Assembly: GCA_029204045.2 (NCBI GenBank)
Contig: CM055066.1
Span: 21,425,120-21,489,119, forward strand
DNA length: 64,000 bases
From: Tillandsia leiboldiana
Lineage: Eukaryota; Streptophyta; Magnoliopsida; Poales; Bromeliaceae
Direction: 5' to 3'
Shown here: in pieces, positions 45,618 to 55,375 of the stretch
Layout: each line of letters begins with the position of its first letter
Position numbering within the stretch: position 1 is the first letter of the stretch
Notes under the pieces: model-generated
The model's database searches: none
What the model was told of the DNA's origin: nothing
What the model saw: only the letters and a program-made list of their open reading frames with translations
Position numbers and translations under genes: made by a program

Positions 45618-46916
45618 TTATTCTTCGAGATCATGCAATCTCCCTCTCAAACTCTTGTTTTGCTTAGCCACTTTCTTTGAATCCCTCAAAAGTCTGTGGT
45701 AGGCTAGAGCAAAATCTTCACCTTCCGAATCATCCGATTCGTTGTCCGTTGCAATCTTTTCAACAGTGGAGTTGGACAACGACTCGGATGTACTTGCCAT
45801 AAAGCACATGAAGGGTGAAGATATGGACGCGTGGAATGCCGTGGAGCTCTTTTCTTCATCACTTGAAGACGACTCATTTGACGTTGAGTTGTCATCCCAA
45901 GTGACGACTTGCATCGCCTTCTTCTTTGCCGGATACTTGTTGGGACACTCCGTTGCAATGTGGCCGTAGCCTCGACATTTGAAGCATTGTAGTTGTCCCT
46001 CTGAACTTTTCTTATCCTTTGAGAAGTTCTCTTGCTTTCTTGACTTGTAACTTGAAGTACCCTTGCCTTTGTTCGACTTTCCGAAGGATGGAGATTTACT
46101 TGAATTACCCCTTCGAAAGTTGCGGCGAAACTTCCTTGTCAAGAGTGCGAGCTGCTTCTCAAATTCCTCCATAGAAAGGTTCTCGTCATCGTCTGAGGAG
46201 GATGTATCCGCGTCTTCTTCCTTAGTTGTTTTCAACGCATAACCTGAAGACTTAGAAGTGGATGCCTTTCCAGAAGAATTGTTAGTAGTAAACGTCATTT
46301 CATATGTTTGTAATGAACCAACTAATTCTTCTACACGTATTTCGTCCGGGTGTTTAATAGTTTCAATGGCAGTAACTTTTGGGCGAAATCGTTCAGGAAG
46401 AGTTCTTAAGATCTTTCTTACAATCTTAAATTCTGGAATCTTCTCTCCCAGGTTAGCACATGAGTTTACGATGTCTTGCAATCGTGTATAGTAGTCCGTG
46501 AAAGATTCATTTTCTGCCATCAAGATAGAGTCAAACTTGCTCGTAAGCATTTGAAGTTTCTGAATCTTCACGAGGTTAGTTCCCTGATGTGTAACCTGAA
46601 GAACATCCCAGATTTCTTTCGCAGTCTCACATGCTGAGACGCGAGAGAACTCAGTTTGAGATAAGGCATTAAAGATAGCATTAATTCCCTTGCCATTGTA
46701 AGAAGATGAATCTAACTCTTCCTTGGTCCATTTCGACCTAGGTTTTAAGGTGCGAACATCACCAATAAATTCAGTTGGATTAGACCATCCTAATTCAATT
46801 GATTGCCACACCCGTTCGTCGATGGAAATTAAAAAGGCTTTCATCCGCACTTTCCAGTACGCATAATTTGTTCCATCGAAGAACGGGGGTCGGTTGATGT
46901 TTCCACCTTCAACCAT
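45618..46916 (-). CDS. D gag (432 codons, ends at an in-frame TAA)
   Basis: ATG at 46916, 19 bp from the PBS. UBN2-type copia Gag domain (FFDGTNYAYWKVRM to about residue 210), Ser/Asp-rich linker, zinc knuckle CFKCRGYGHIATEC near residue 320, acidic region and the start of a coiled coil. The frame stops at TAA (45618-45620) inside the coiled coil and then continues in the same frame into pol. In related elements this is one uninterrupted frame, so the TAA is probably a nonsense mutation (for example from CAA). Programmed readthrough is the alternative. Confidence 0.9.
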   Translation of the reverse strand: MVEGGNINRPPFFDGTNYAYWKVRMKAFLISIDERVWQSIELGWSNPTEFIGDVRTLKPRSKWTKEELDSSSYNGKGINAIFNALSQTEFSRVSACETAKEIWDVLQVTHQGTNLVKIQKLQMLTSKFDSILMAENESFTDYYTRLQDIVNSCANLGEKIPEFKIVRKILRTLPERFRPKVTAIETIKHPDEIRVEELVGSLQTYEMTFTTNNSSGKASTSKSSGYALKTTKEEDADTSSSDDDENLSMEEFEKQLALLTRKFRRNFRRGNSSKSPSFGKSNKGKGTSSYKSRKQENFSKDKKSSEGQLQCFKCRGYGHIATECPNKYPAKKKAMQVVTWDDNSTSNESSSSDEEKSSTAFHASISSPFMCFMASTSESLSNSTVEKIATDNESDDSEGEDFALAYHRLLRDSKKVAKQNKSLRGRLHDLEE

Positions 46917-46935
46917 TGTTTACAACCCTATTCCC

Positions 46936-46947
46936 GCTCTGATACCA
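46936..46947 (-). other. Primer binding site (tRNA-iMet) of D
   Basis: TGGTATCAGAGC on the minus strand, 2 bp from the right LTR. Confidence 0.92.
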
Positions 46948-47250
46948 CTTGTTGGGTTATATGTAATAAGGATCTAAATAGGGGAAAAAACACCTAGAGG
47001 GGGGTGAATAGGTGTAAACGTATAAACACTCAAAAATCGTTGCGATAAAAACCCAATGCGGAAATAAAAATAACTCGCAAGATTTTTACGTGGAAAACTC
47101 CATCACCGGAGTAAAAAACCACGGGACCGATAACACGGCAGAAATCCACTAGAATTAAAACACGTACAAGGTGATTTACCGTACACACTTACGACTCAAC
47201 CTTTTCCATACGCTCCTAGAGGATCTTCTCCGCTCGCTCCGCGACGCTTC

Positions 47251-47427
47251 TCGAATCCACGATCTGCGCCCAACGCCGAATCCACGGCGTCCAACGTCGA
47301 ATCCACGACGTCCGACCGAGTCCACGGTCTTCACCCAATAGCACCCTTCGAATCCACGAATGTGCCTCGCTCCGAATCCACGAGAGCGGTTGAACCTTGA
47401 ATCCACAAGGACACGCGAATCCACACG
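47251..47427. repeat. Mini-hairpin array with AATCCA loop (right D LTR)
   Basis: Counterpart of 19968-20144; all eight loops are conserved. Confidence 0.85.
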
Positions 47428-47714
47428 CCGATTTTTAGGGTAAATCGTTGTTTTTGGTGGTGATGATCCGCCGAATACTTAGATCAAAGATAGATCGGAA
47501 ATACCATCTAAGTATTCATTAGTTTGATTCAACTCAAGATGTGAGTATGAAAACCTAGAATCAAACTAATCAATATAGATGAAGAAACATAGAGTATTCT
47601 CTAATGATTTCCTTTCTTCTCTATATGTGGATCTAGAGCCGTATAAAATAAGATATGAATATGACGGCTATTTTTCTTCTTTTTGGATTCACTCTAGAAC
47701 AAGAGCCATAGGGT

Positions 47715-48072
47715 CTATTTATAGGTTAGAAACCCTAGGAAGGAGATAAGAATAAAAAACCTACCATTTCTGGAAATTTTACGGACGGCGATCCGGATCG
47801 GATTAGCTGTGATCCGGATCGTCGTAACGAGTCAGGTAGTTCCAGAAAAACGAAGGTTCGGGATCCGGATCGAAGTGCTTGATCCGGATCGTTCATACAG
47901 TTCACCAAACATCAACGTTCGGGATCCGGATTGCGAAGCCTGATCCGGATCGTTCAAGGAAAATGGTAAACTCAGTGTTCGGGATCCGGATCAAGAGAGG
48001 CTACGATCCGGATTGAACTGGTGTATGAACGAACCACCTTCGGGATCCGGATTGAACAACCTGATCCGGATC
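47715..48072 (-). promoter_or_regulatory. Promoter of D 5' LTR: palindrome pairs, telo-box, TATA
   Basis: TATAAATAG (47723-47715) with CTAGGGTTT 6 bp upstream and five GATCCGGATC pairs up to 48072. Confidence 0.7.
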
Positions 48073-48299
48073 CTGAACATGTCCCAAGTCCAGTTTTTGA
48101 TTTTTATGCAATGAAAGATTCTTCCAAGTGTTTCTACACTACAAGAAGTATTCGGATCACACAAAATCTTTAGTTAAACATACTTGATCCTTTTGAATTC
48201 TTCTTTCTTGAGATTGAGTTAAATGATCCAACTTTCTTCACCTTCAATCTTCAAGACTTGAAACTTTCACGAAACTACGCCAACTCAAATTCCGTAACA

Positions 48300-48304
48300 G
48301 GGGC
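48300..48304. other. Target site duplication of D, right copy (ggggc)
   Basis: Followed by gtgaca (48305-48310), the last six bases of the C 5' LTR. Confidence 0.92.
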
Positions 48305-48318
48305 GTGACAGATTAGGG

Positions 48319-48330
48319 TGGTATCAGAGC
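48319..48330 (+). other. Primer binding site (tRNA-iMet) of C
   Basis: TGGTATCAGAGC on the plus strand, 8 bp after the LTR end. Confidence 0.93.
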
Positions 48331-50409
48331 CTAGGAATAGTCCTAGGTGGTTAGCAACCTTAGGGAGACCCTAGGGATTAGCACGAGAGAGCGTGTGGAT
48401 TATTAGGCGAAAGTATTTGATTGGTTATTATTGTTCCCAAAAGGATGTTGGGACTGATTGAGGGCGACGAACTTTCATTCTTTGGATATTACGTTGGCGG
48501 CCGACAACGTAATGTTGGGGATGAAAAGGAGTACCCTCCTATACTTTCGCATGATTGAGTCGACGAACCTTTTGTCGGTATATAGACTGCGCGTTGCTCA
48601 AATGGCTAAGTTTGTTGTTTCGTTGTGGTGTGCGTATAAGCGATGACACCACATAGGGAGACGCACCTGTTTTGACTCGAGTCACGAGAGGGTTCGGGGT
48701 CAAACGAGGTACACGAGCTGCGATAGCTGGTGACCGCACTTATTGGTGTGGTCCAGTAACATAAGGAATCTTCTTGCCATTAGGCGGAAATTTTCCGCCG
48801 GCAGGGAGGCAGACTCCGACGCCTATGGGTGGCGTCAATGTGACAGTCGGAGCAGATCGATAGGCTCCGGTGGCTGATAACGCAGCAAGCTGAGGCTGCA
48901 TAAATGACGCATGGGCATACGGCGTCGCCGCATGTAGGAACAGTAGTAGAACGGGTGGCAGTGGCCGTCGAGCTTATATCGGTGCACCCCGCATCTTTAG
49001 CAAGGGGGTGTCATAAGCTTGTGTCAGCTGAATTGCTGGCTAGGTGTGGTTAGTAGGGTCCAGTGAGAGACCGATTTGCAGAACGCTGGTGATCGCTATG
49101 TTGCGAGAACCAAGTAAATATGTCCTAAGAGTTAGGGCAAGAAGGATTTACGGGCCTTGAGTAGGCTTCAAGATGCGTGGATCTCTCGATAGAGCGAGAG
49201 TTTACTGGCGTCGTTCTATTGAATGGGTGTAATGGCAAGGATTGCCACCGCAGGATTTGCGTGTTAATCACCAGAATGGTGAACTGTTGTTGTGGTGCCT
49301 CGACCCAGTTGGGAGAGTTGCACAAGAGCCGTAGGGGTACGTAAGCGAATCGCTTAACACAGGATTTCTGCGAGTTAGCGTGGGGGCGTAGGACGCCCGC
49401 CTATTTGGGTGCTCATGGAGCACAAGTATTGTTTAGCCAGAGAGAGCTGATTAGGTGGCATAGTAGCCTTTGCCCAGTGTGGCCAGAGTTAATAGAGAGT
49501 TTGGGTCGTGGATTGACGACTTGTTAGTTGGTTTTGCTCAGTGAGCATAGTGGTCGCGTGGCGACGATTAGCGGGTTCGCTTGGGGACGATCCGTGCCTG
49601 GACCATGTTTGTGGACTGTGGGCCTGTAGCCCAGTGGGCAGGCGCAGTCAGCTGTGAGAGACAGCGGCCCGAGACCTGATGGCGGGGCATGATAGAGATT
49701 TGGTCGGGACGGTAGTCCGAGCGATGACCCGGGAACGTGGAATGCCACGTGTGAGCATTGAGGCTATTAGTACATTGAGAGTGGGATATGACCAGGCCGT
49801 AGAGCTAGTGGTGATTGAGGTACTGTAGCTCCTAGTGGGAGTGTTGGTGTAGTAATCCTAAGTGAGGATCTACCCGTATGATGATTGGGTCTGTATGCTA
49901 GTGAGAGCCATTATACAGTGTTGGATTAGTTTTGGGCTAGAGGCCCTATTGGACCGTGGTTTGTGAACCTATTAGTAGTCCGATATATCGGGTTAGCTGA
50001 TAACCCGTGGACTTAGAGCACTAGCAGCGTGCGTGATAGATGAGGACTTGTGGATTGGCCTTTACCCTCCACATTAGGCAGCGGAGCGATCGGAAAAATG
50101 CGGTAAGTGTAATTGGTTGCAGATGCAACCTCGTTGTGAAAGAATGATGGCGGAATTAAAGTGAAAATTTCGCAAACAAAGACTGGGTCATTCGTGGCAA
50201 TTAAGAGAGCAAGTGTTCAGCTGTGTCTTTCGCCTACTTAGTGAAAGTGGCCAGACATCAGGTTTGAGATTTCCCCTGGTGGGAAATGGGGATCCACGAA
50301 TGAGCTGTTCATGTAGTTTTGGTGAGCCCAGCGTTTAGGGGCATAATCCCTCTTATTCGATCAATTTTGAATTGAGATGCGATTTAAGTTTCGCGGACGA
50401 AACTCTTTT

Positions 50410-50422
50410 AAGGGGGGTAGAA
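50410..50422 (+). other. Polypurine tract of C
   Basis: aaggggggtagaa directly before the LTR start TGTAATG. Confidence 0.9.
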
Positions 50423-51716
50423 TGTAATGTACCGAATTTTCGGCACATATAATAAATCTAAATAAAAATAGTATGAAATACTATTTTTATGAAAGTTAGA
50501 GAAGTGAGGATGATGTGGAAACGAATTGGGCCGAAATCGGATTAAAAATGAGGGATTTATAATTTTAATTGAAAAGGGGGGCCCAGATTTTTAGTGGGAA
50601 TTCACAGTGTCAGAAAATTCTGAGAAAATTCTGGGAGCTCCGTAATATTGTTTTAAGGCCACAGTAAAAATTTCGCGTTGATCGGACACCCGGATTGCGA
50701 GAACGGGGTCCGCCAGCGATTTTTGATACAGCGAGGCTTTTGGTGACCCAGAAATGGCCAAACTCAGCAAAAATACTTGTAACATATTTCAAATGTAATT
50801 ACAAGTGGGTTGGAAGCATTTCGAATCGACGAAAAAGCCGTTGAGTCGAAAAGTGAGTTGTAGTTGAAAATCGAAGCTTCAAGCTTGTAAAATTTAAGCC
50901 CACGTTCGCCGAATTCGCAAAATGGCGAAATGCGGCGAGAAGACTTGTAACATGTTTTAAATATGATTACAGTCGAGTTCAGTGCGTTTCGGGCTGACGC
51001 GAAGGGCATTGGGTCGAAAAGTGACTTGAACCCCGAGGACTAAGCAAAATTCAGAGATTCTGAATTTTGTGATCGCGAAGCCTTTTCGGAGCCCAGTTTC
51101 GAGGACTTAGAGTAATCAAAAAATTCAAAAGAAATCATGGGGTGTCTCAGAAAAGTTTTCTGATTAAAAGGGGTGAAGTGCCAAGGTGAGCGATTAAAGG
51201 AAAATGGGAGAACGAAGCGAAGAAAAATCCTTCGTGAATTCTGAAACTGCAGTTTTTAACAGTGCAGTTGATCGCGAAGCTTTTTCGGGGCTCTCTTTCG
51301 AGGGCTTAGAGTAGCCCAAAAATTTAAACAAAATCGTGGAGAGTTTAAGAAAAATTTGTAGATTAAAAGGGAGAAGAAAAATTGCTGTTTCGATTTACCA
51401 GTTGACGGCAAAACGCGGAGAAAGAGGGGTATCCGAAATTGTTCTCTGCAGGTGCAAAACTGCAGGATTGAGGGCAGTTTGGGATTTTCTTTTGTAAGTT
51501 GGGGCATTTTGGTAAAATCACCTCTCCCCCCCAACCACCACGTGCTGAGATTAAATGCTCTCTCTCTCCCACTTGACCCCTCACTCTCTCTCTCTCTCCC
51601 TCTCTCCTTTTTGCTGGAGCAAGAAAGGAAACGAAAGAGAGAAAGAAAGAAGAAGAAGAAGAATACCTCCTCTCTCAGTTTTTTTTTGTTGTTTCTCTCC
51701 GAAAAAAAAAAGGTGA

Positions 51717-51718
<2 letters not shown>

Positions 51719-51780
<62 letters not shown>
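51719..51780. repeat. (CT)n microsatellite in C LTR
   Basis: About 30 CT units; a shorter CT-rich run at 51570-51607 and purine-rich AAG stretches precede it. Confidence 0.95.
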
Positions 51781-51781
<1 letters not shown>

Positions 51782-51783
51782 GC

Positions 51784-52275
51784 CTTCAGCAGCAGCTCAA
51801 GCTGCTACTGCCAGCACGAGAAGGTGCAGCAGCAGCATGAGCTGCTGCTGCCAACAGGCCAGCAGCAGCAGCTGAGGCTGCAGCTGCCAGCAGGCTTGGC
51901 AGCAGCAGCCTAAGCTGCTGCTGCCATGCGCAGCAGCAGCTGAGGCTGCTGCTGCCAGCAAGCTTGGCAGCAGCAGCCTAAGCTGCTGCTGCCATGTGCA
52001 GCCAGCAGCCAAAAAAAAAAAAAAAAAAAAAGAGAGGGAGGGGCAGCTGCCAGGCAGCTGCACTTGCAGCTGCCTGGGCAGCTGCAATGTGCAGGCTGCA
52101 GGGCAGCTGCATTGGCAGCTGCCTTGGCAGCTGCCTTGGCAGCTGCTCATGCAGCTGCCTTGTGCAGCTGCAGGGATGGCTGCTGCTGCAGCTGCTGCTG
52201 CCAACAGGCCAGCAGCTGCAGCAGAAGCTGCTGCTTGGGCAGCTGCTATGCATGCTGCTGCCCAGCAGCAGGAGA
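51784..52275. repeat. GCAGC/CAGCTG low-complexity block in C LTR
   Basis: Two copies of a roughly 72-bp unit (about 51860-52004) followed by an A run (52010-52031) and many GGCAGCTGC palindromes. Both strands are open for long stretches only because the repeat lacks stops (Ala/Ser/Cys/Leu/Gln strings). Confidence 0.9.
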
Positions 52276-52530
52276 CCTTACAAAAAAAAAGAAAGAAAAA
52301 AGAAAGGAAGAAAAGAAGAAAAGAGAAAGAAAAAGATAGAAAAGAAAAGAAGAAAGAAGAGAAAATTTCTTCTCTTCTCTTTTCTCCGATGAGAAAAATG
52401 CAATTTCTCGATTTTGCCAGATGCAAAATCGGTAAATTGGGGGAAATTGCTCAAATTGAGTTTTTCTCAAATTTCTGGGAGCATTTTGACCCAGGGTCGA
52501 GTTGAGCAAGTTTCTTTTTGGCAACATGCC

Positions 52531-54506
52531 ATGGGAGGATTATTCTCCTCCCATTTTTATGAATCAATCAAAAATTAGCCTTTTGGTGGGGAAAATGATC
52601 AAATAGAAAATTTTCCCTTTTAGTTGTCAAAAGGGGTTAGTTTTATCGTTTGATGGAGTTAGTGGATCGTGTAAAGACGGTTACTTTATGTTCTTCCTTC
52701 CTTACAATGTAGGGAAACCTCCGAGGCAAAAGGAGCTAAAATTGTCTCCTCCAGGAACCCAGAAAGCACATCGAGGTGGGGAATTCTGCCGAAATTGGGT
52801 GACCTCTCCCCTTGCTCCCTTGCTTTTCGATTCGAAGCATGATAGTAGCCTGTTAGAGGCGTTAGGTAATTATGATTATGATTGCCTGTGTAGATGGTTT
52901 CAAATGGAAAAGTGCAACTGTTGGTTGCCAGAGTTAGAGGAATAGATGTGCATGTGTAAATGAACACAGAGGAAAAAGTGCAACTATTGGTTACCAAAGA
53001 TATATGATGAATATGCATGCGTAGAAGTAATTACTACTTGATGAATGAAATGAAAATAACTGCATGCATGAAAAAGGATTAGCTATTATGATTGTGAGCA
53101 TGTTAGGGTATAACCCTAGGAATCATGTGACATAAGGAAACATGACATGTTGGTAGTAAGACTAGGAGAAAATCTAGATTAAGGTTTAACGAGTGGCATG
53201 ATGACCTAGGAGATATACCTAGATCGACGAGTGGCATTATTTTAGGAAAAATAACCTAAGGTTGACAATAGAGTGTTAAACATAGAGTCAGAGAACTCTA
53301 GGTTAAACAAGATATGGAACTTAGGTAAAGGAACCTAAGATGAACTAGTAGGGTTAAACTCTAGTGATGAAATAGAGTTAGTGCAACCCTAGGTTAAACA
53401 TGGAACAGGAAAAATAGAGTTAGTAAAACTCTAGGATTCAGTGAGGAATCAGGAAATATGGGGATTTGATCCCCAAGTTAAAGAATTAAATATTGTAACC
53501 CCAGAAAGTCATAGGACGTCTGGGTAAAGGGATTAATTAGTTTAACTTCAATCTGAGTTAAATAAAGGAAATGGAAAATGACCAAATGTGGAGACATGAA
53601 AGAAAGAGAAAATAAAAATAGGGTTAATAAACTCTTGAGTTAGATAAGATTGAAAGTAACTGGTGTCCTTGTGACATAGTGTAGTGATATAGTGCAGCCT
53701 TAAGGGTAATTGAAGCTTAGGGTTGTGAATTGAGAACCAGTAAGAAAAGTGTAAAGTGGTCAGGAAACTTAAGATATTGCCGAGTGGCAAAATAAGTGGA
53801 ATGTAAACGAATAAGTTGTTCAAACTTAAATTGGTGTTATAGACACCCAAATTATCCTAGAGTAAAGAACTTAGGATAAAAAAAAAATAAAGCTCGAGAG
53901 AGAGCTAAAAGTGATTAATGATCAAGACAAGCAAAGTGCTTGAAATAAAAGAGAAAAGTAAAAGAGAAGCATTGAGGCATAAATGCTAACGGGAGGGTTG
54001 AGCATATGTCACTCCCGGGTGGATGAGTGCCAAGGTGCCTTAAACTCATCTGAACATAAAGTGTAAAGAGAATGGTTAAAGAAAGAGAATGATTAATGAA
54101 AGGTAAAAAGGATAAGATAAAATGTATTGGGCCGAGCACTACGGGAGGCGATGCTACAACCTGTTCTTGTTTGATTGGGGTTGTAGGCATTCGTCTTTTG
54201 GAACCCTCGGACCCTGTAAAAGAAAAGCCTAAATGGCCCTTGGGAGGGTTGAGCATATGTCACTCCCAAGTGAATTAAAGAATTAAAGCTAAGTTGCCAA
54301 CGGGAGGGTTGAGCATATGTCACTCCCGGGGGAAGTGTGTGAGCAAGACTCAGCTTCCCAAGTAAAGGCAAAGCAAAGAGCTAAAGGCAAAAGAAAAGAT
54401 AAAGATAAAATGGGCGGACCTACGGAGTGAAACGTGGCCCAAGTTGGAGCAGTTGGCAGTGCCCCTCTCCCGGGTAGAGACCCGTTCGGGACGTTTCTTC
54501 CGTAGG
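52531..54506. repeat. Chain of short inverted repeats in C LTR
   Basis: Successive local stems, each with different sequence. Examples: ATGGGAGGA/TCCTCCCAT (52531/52546), GGGAAAAT/ATTTTCCC (52589/52610), CTTAGGT/ACCTAAG (53320/53333), TAGAGTT/AACTCTA (53415/53427), TGGGGAT/ATCCCCA (53459/53469), TTTAACT/AGTTAAA (53541/53556), TTATCCTA/TAGGATAA (53852/53872), GATGAGT/ACTCATC (54022/54044), CTACAACC/GGTTGTAG (54154/54179). No gene. Confidence 0.75.
53988..54330. repeat. Three copies of a conserved hairpin in C LTR
   Basis: Copies at 53990-54017, 54239-54270 and 54301-54328 share the 16-nt loop GGTTGAGCATATGTCA. Stems are CGGGAG/CTCCCG in copies 1 and 3 and CTTGGGAG/CTCCCAAG in copy 2, so the pairing is kept although the bases differ. 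Confidence 0.85.
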
Positions 54507-55375
54507 ACGGGGTAACACTTGCGGGTGTTATCGGCAACCTTAGAAAGCTTATCTTATGGTAGCAGGAGTGCCGGGCTGGGGCCCGTTGGATAAGAATTTC
54601 TGAGGGTTAACTTTAACTAAAGCACCAGAATTTAAAGAATAAAGAGAAATTAGAGTGGCCAAGGTGGCCGGGTTAGTTTGACCCTGTATACAGCGGCATA
54701 GTGGCCGAGTTGGTGCTTAGCAGCCTAGTGTGGCTAGACAGTGTAGTGCTGAGTTGATGAGTATATACAGACAGTGATGTATCATTTTGTATAGCCGCAT
54801 TTTGATATTGAGGATTTTAGTTTCCTGGCACTCTATTATTATTGCTTCTATTGGACCAAGTGGTGTAGGACACTTTTTCTCGGTGGTTGAACCCACTGGG
54901 AACTCGGTCGTAGTTCTCACACCCCTTGGGTGACTCCCCCCACAGGTTCGGGAGTGGTTGCAGCGGTCGCGACGGTTCAGATGCAGACGGCGAGGCATAC
55001 GACAGGGGCAAGAGCCCAGCAGCATAGAGACCTAGAGGGTCTAGCAGAGGTACCATTTTTATATTTCTTGAGTGAACCTTATATGGTGAGGAAATTATGT
55101 AAGAGAATTGTAATAATTTTATTTGCAAGTTCAAGAATGTAAGATGTAATAAATTTTAGTTTATGGTTCACTCTTGCATGCTTCCATTTCCGCTTTATTT
55201 GTTGCAAAAATTTAAATTAGTAGTGATTTTTAGTACTCTAATATTGAGCTTCCGCATATACTTGTTGTATGATTATGGATATTACCGTTCCTTTCGGGTA
55301 GTGAAAGGTCATACCCGATTGGCGGGTCTGTTGGCGTGCCCGAACCGTACAAATTGGTGGACTCGGGGCGTGACA

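Larger units (their letters stand above)
19667..48299 (-). mobile_element. Element D: SIRE/Maximus-like Ty1/copia retrotransposon, interrupted by B
   Basis: Two 1350-bp LTRs (19667-21016, 46950-48299) with TG...CA ends, a TSD of ggggc, PBS, PPT, and gag and pol on the minus strand in copia order (protease, integrase, RT, RNase H). An env-like extra frame lies after pol. Without B and the duplicated 5 bp the element would be about 11.0 kb. Two zinc knuckles, a coiled-coil region and an extra 3' frame fit the SIRE/Maximus lineage. The LTRs differ at about 11 sites by eye, so the insertion is fairly young. Confidence 0.93.
46950..48299 (-). repeat. Element D 5' LTR (right), 1350 bp
   Basis: Same length as the left LTR, with about 11 differences by eye. 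Mini-hairpins at 47251-47427, long hairpins 47473-47626, TATA 47715-47723, palindromes 47790-48072. This is the LTR that would start transcription of D. Mini-hairpin 3 is perfectly paired here (ACGTCG/CGACGT), while mini-hairpin 8 has one change (CGCG/CACG). Confidence 0.95.
48311..50422 (+). other. Internal domain of element C (non-coding, hairpin-rich)
   Basis: 2.1 kb between PBS and PPT. The longest frames are about 75 codons and resemble nothing. Many perfect stems occur: ATTACGTTG/CAACGTAAT (48488/48505), TGTGGTGT/ACACCACA (48624/48646), GGCGGAA/TTCCGCC (48783/48792), CTCCGAC/GTCGGAG (48814/48846) overlapping GACGCC/GGCGTC (48818/48831), and a nested AGCTTAT/ATAAGCT with CACCCC/GGGGTG (48971-49019). 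A structured non-coding RNA that is packaged in trans would fit known LARDs. Confidence 0.7.
18903..55375 (+). mobile_element. Element C: LARD-like non-autonomous LTR retrotransposon, interrupted by A and D
   Basis: The plus-strand order is a partial 5' LTR (18903-19666 and 48305-48310), PBS 48319-48330, internal domain 48311-50422, PPT, and 3' LTR 50423-55375. 18903-19666 aligns without gaps to 54606-55369 of the 3' LTR. The missing left part of the 5' LTR must lie left of the A tandem, outside the window. No frame longer than about 110 codons exists in the internal domain or LTR that resembles a retroelement protein. LTRs of about 5 kb around a 2-kb non-coding domain fit the LARD class (established for Triticeae). 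The pre-PPT motif TTTCGCGGACGAAACTC matches that of A and B, so a chromovirus is the likely helper (inference). Confidence 0.85.
50423..55375 (+). repeat. Element C 3' LTR, 4953 bp
   Basis: TG...CA ends (TGTAATGTACC...GGGGCGTGACA). Contents in order: 13-bp perfect hairpin (50462-50490), two diverged direct duplications (about 85 bp at 50776/50943 and 75 bp at 51070/51270), CT-rich stretch, GCAGC-type repeats, poly-A run, then nearly 2 kb of consecutive hairpins, and finally the part also seen in the 5' LTR. All small frames in it are low-complexity or incidental. Confidence 0.92.

Noticed and set aside
48458..49748. Small frames in the C internal domain as gag remnants
   Set aside because: No zinc knuckle, Gag core or polymerase motif in any frame.
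51797..52505. Long open frames on both strands (up to 209 codons) in the C LTR
   Set aside because: They are homopolymer-like strings of Ala, Cys, Ser, Leu, Gln or Phe from GCAGC and CT/AG repeats; all frames are open because the repeat has no stops.
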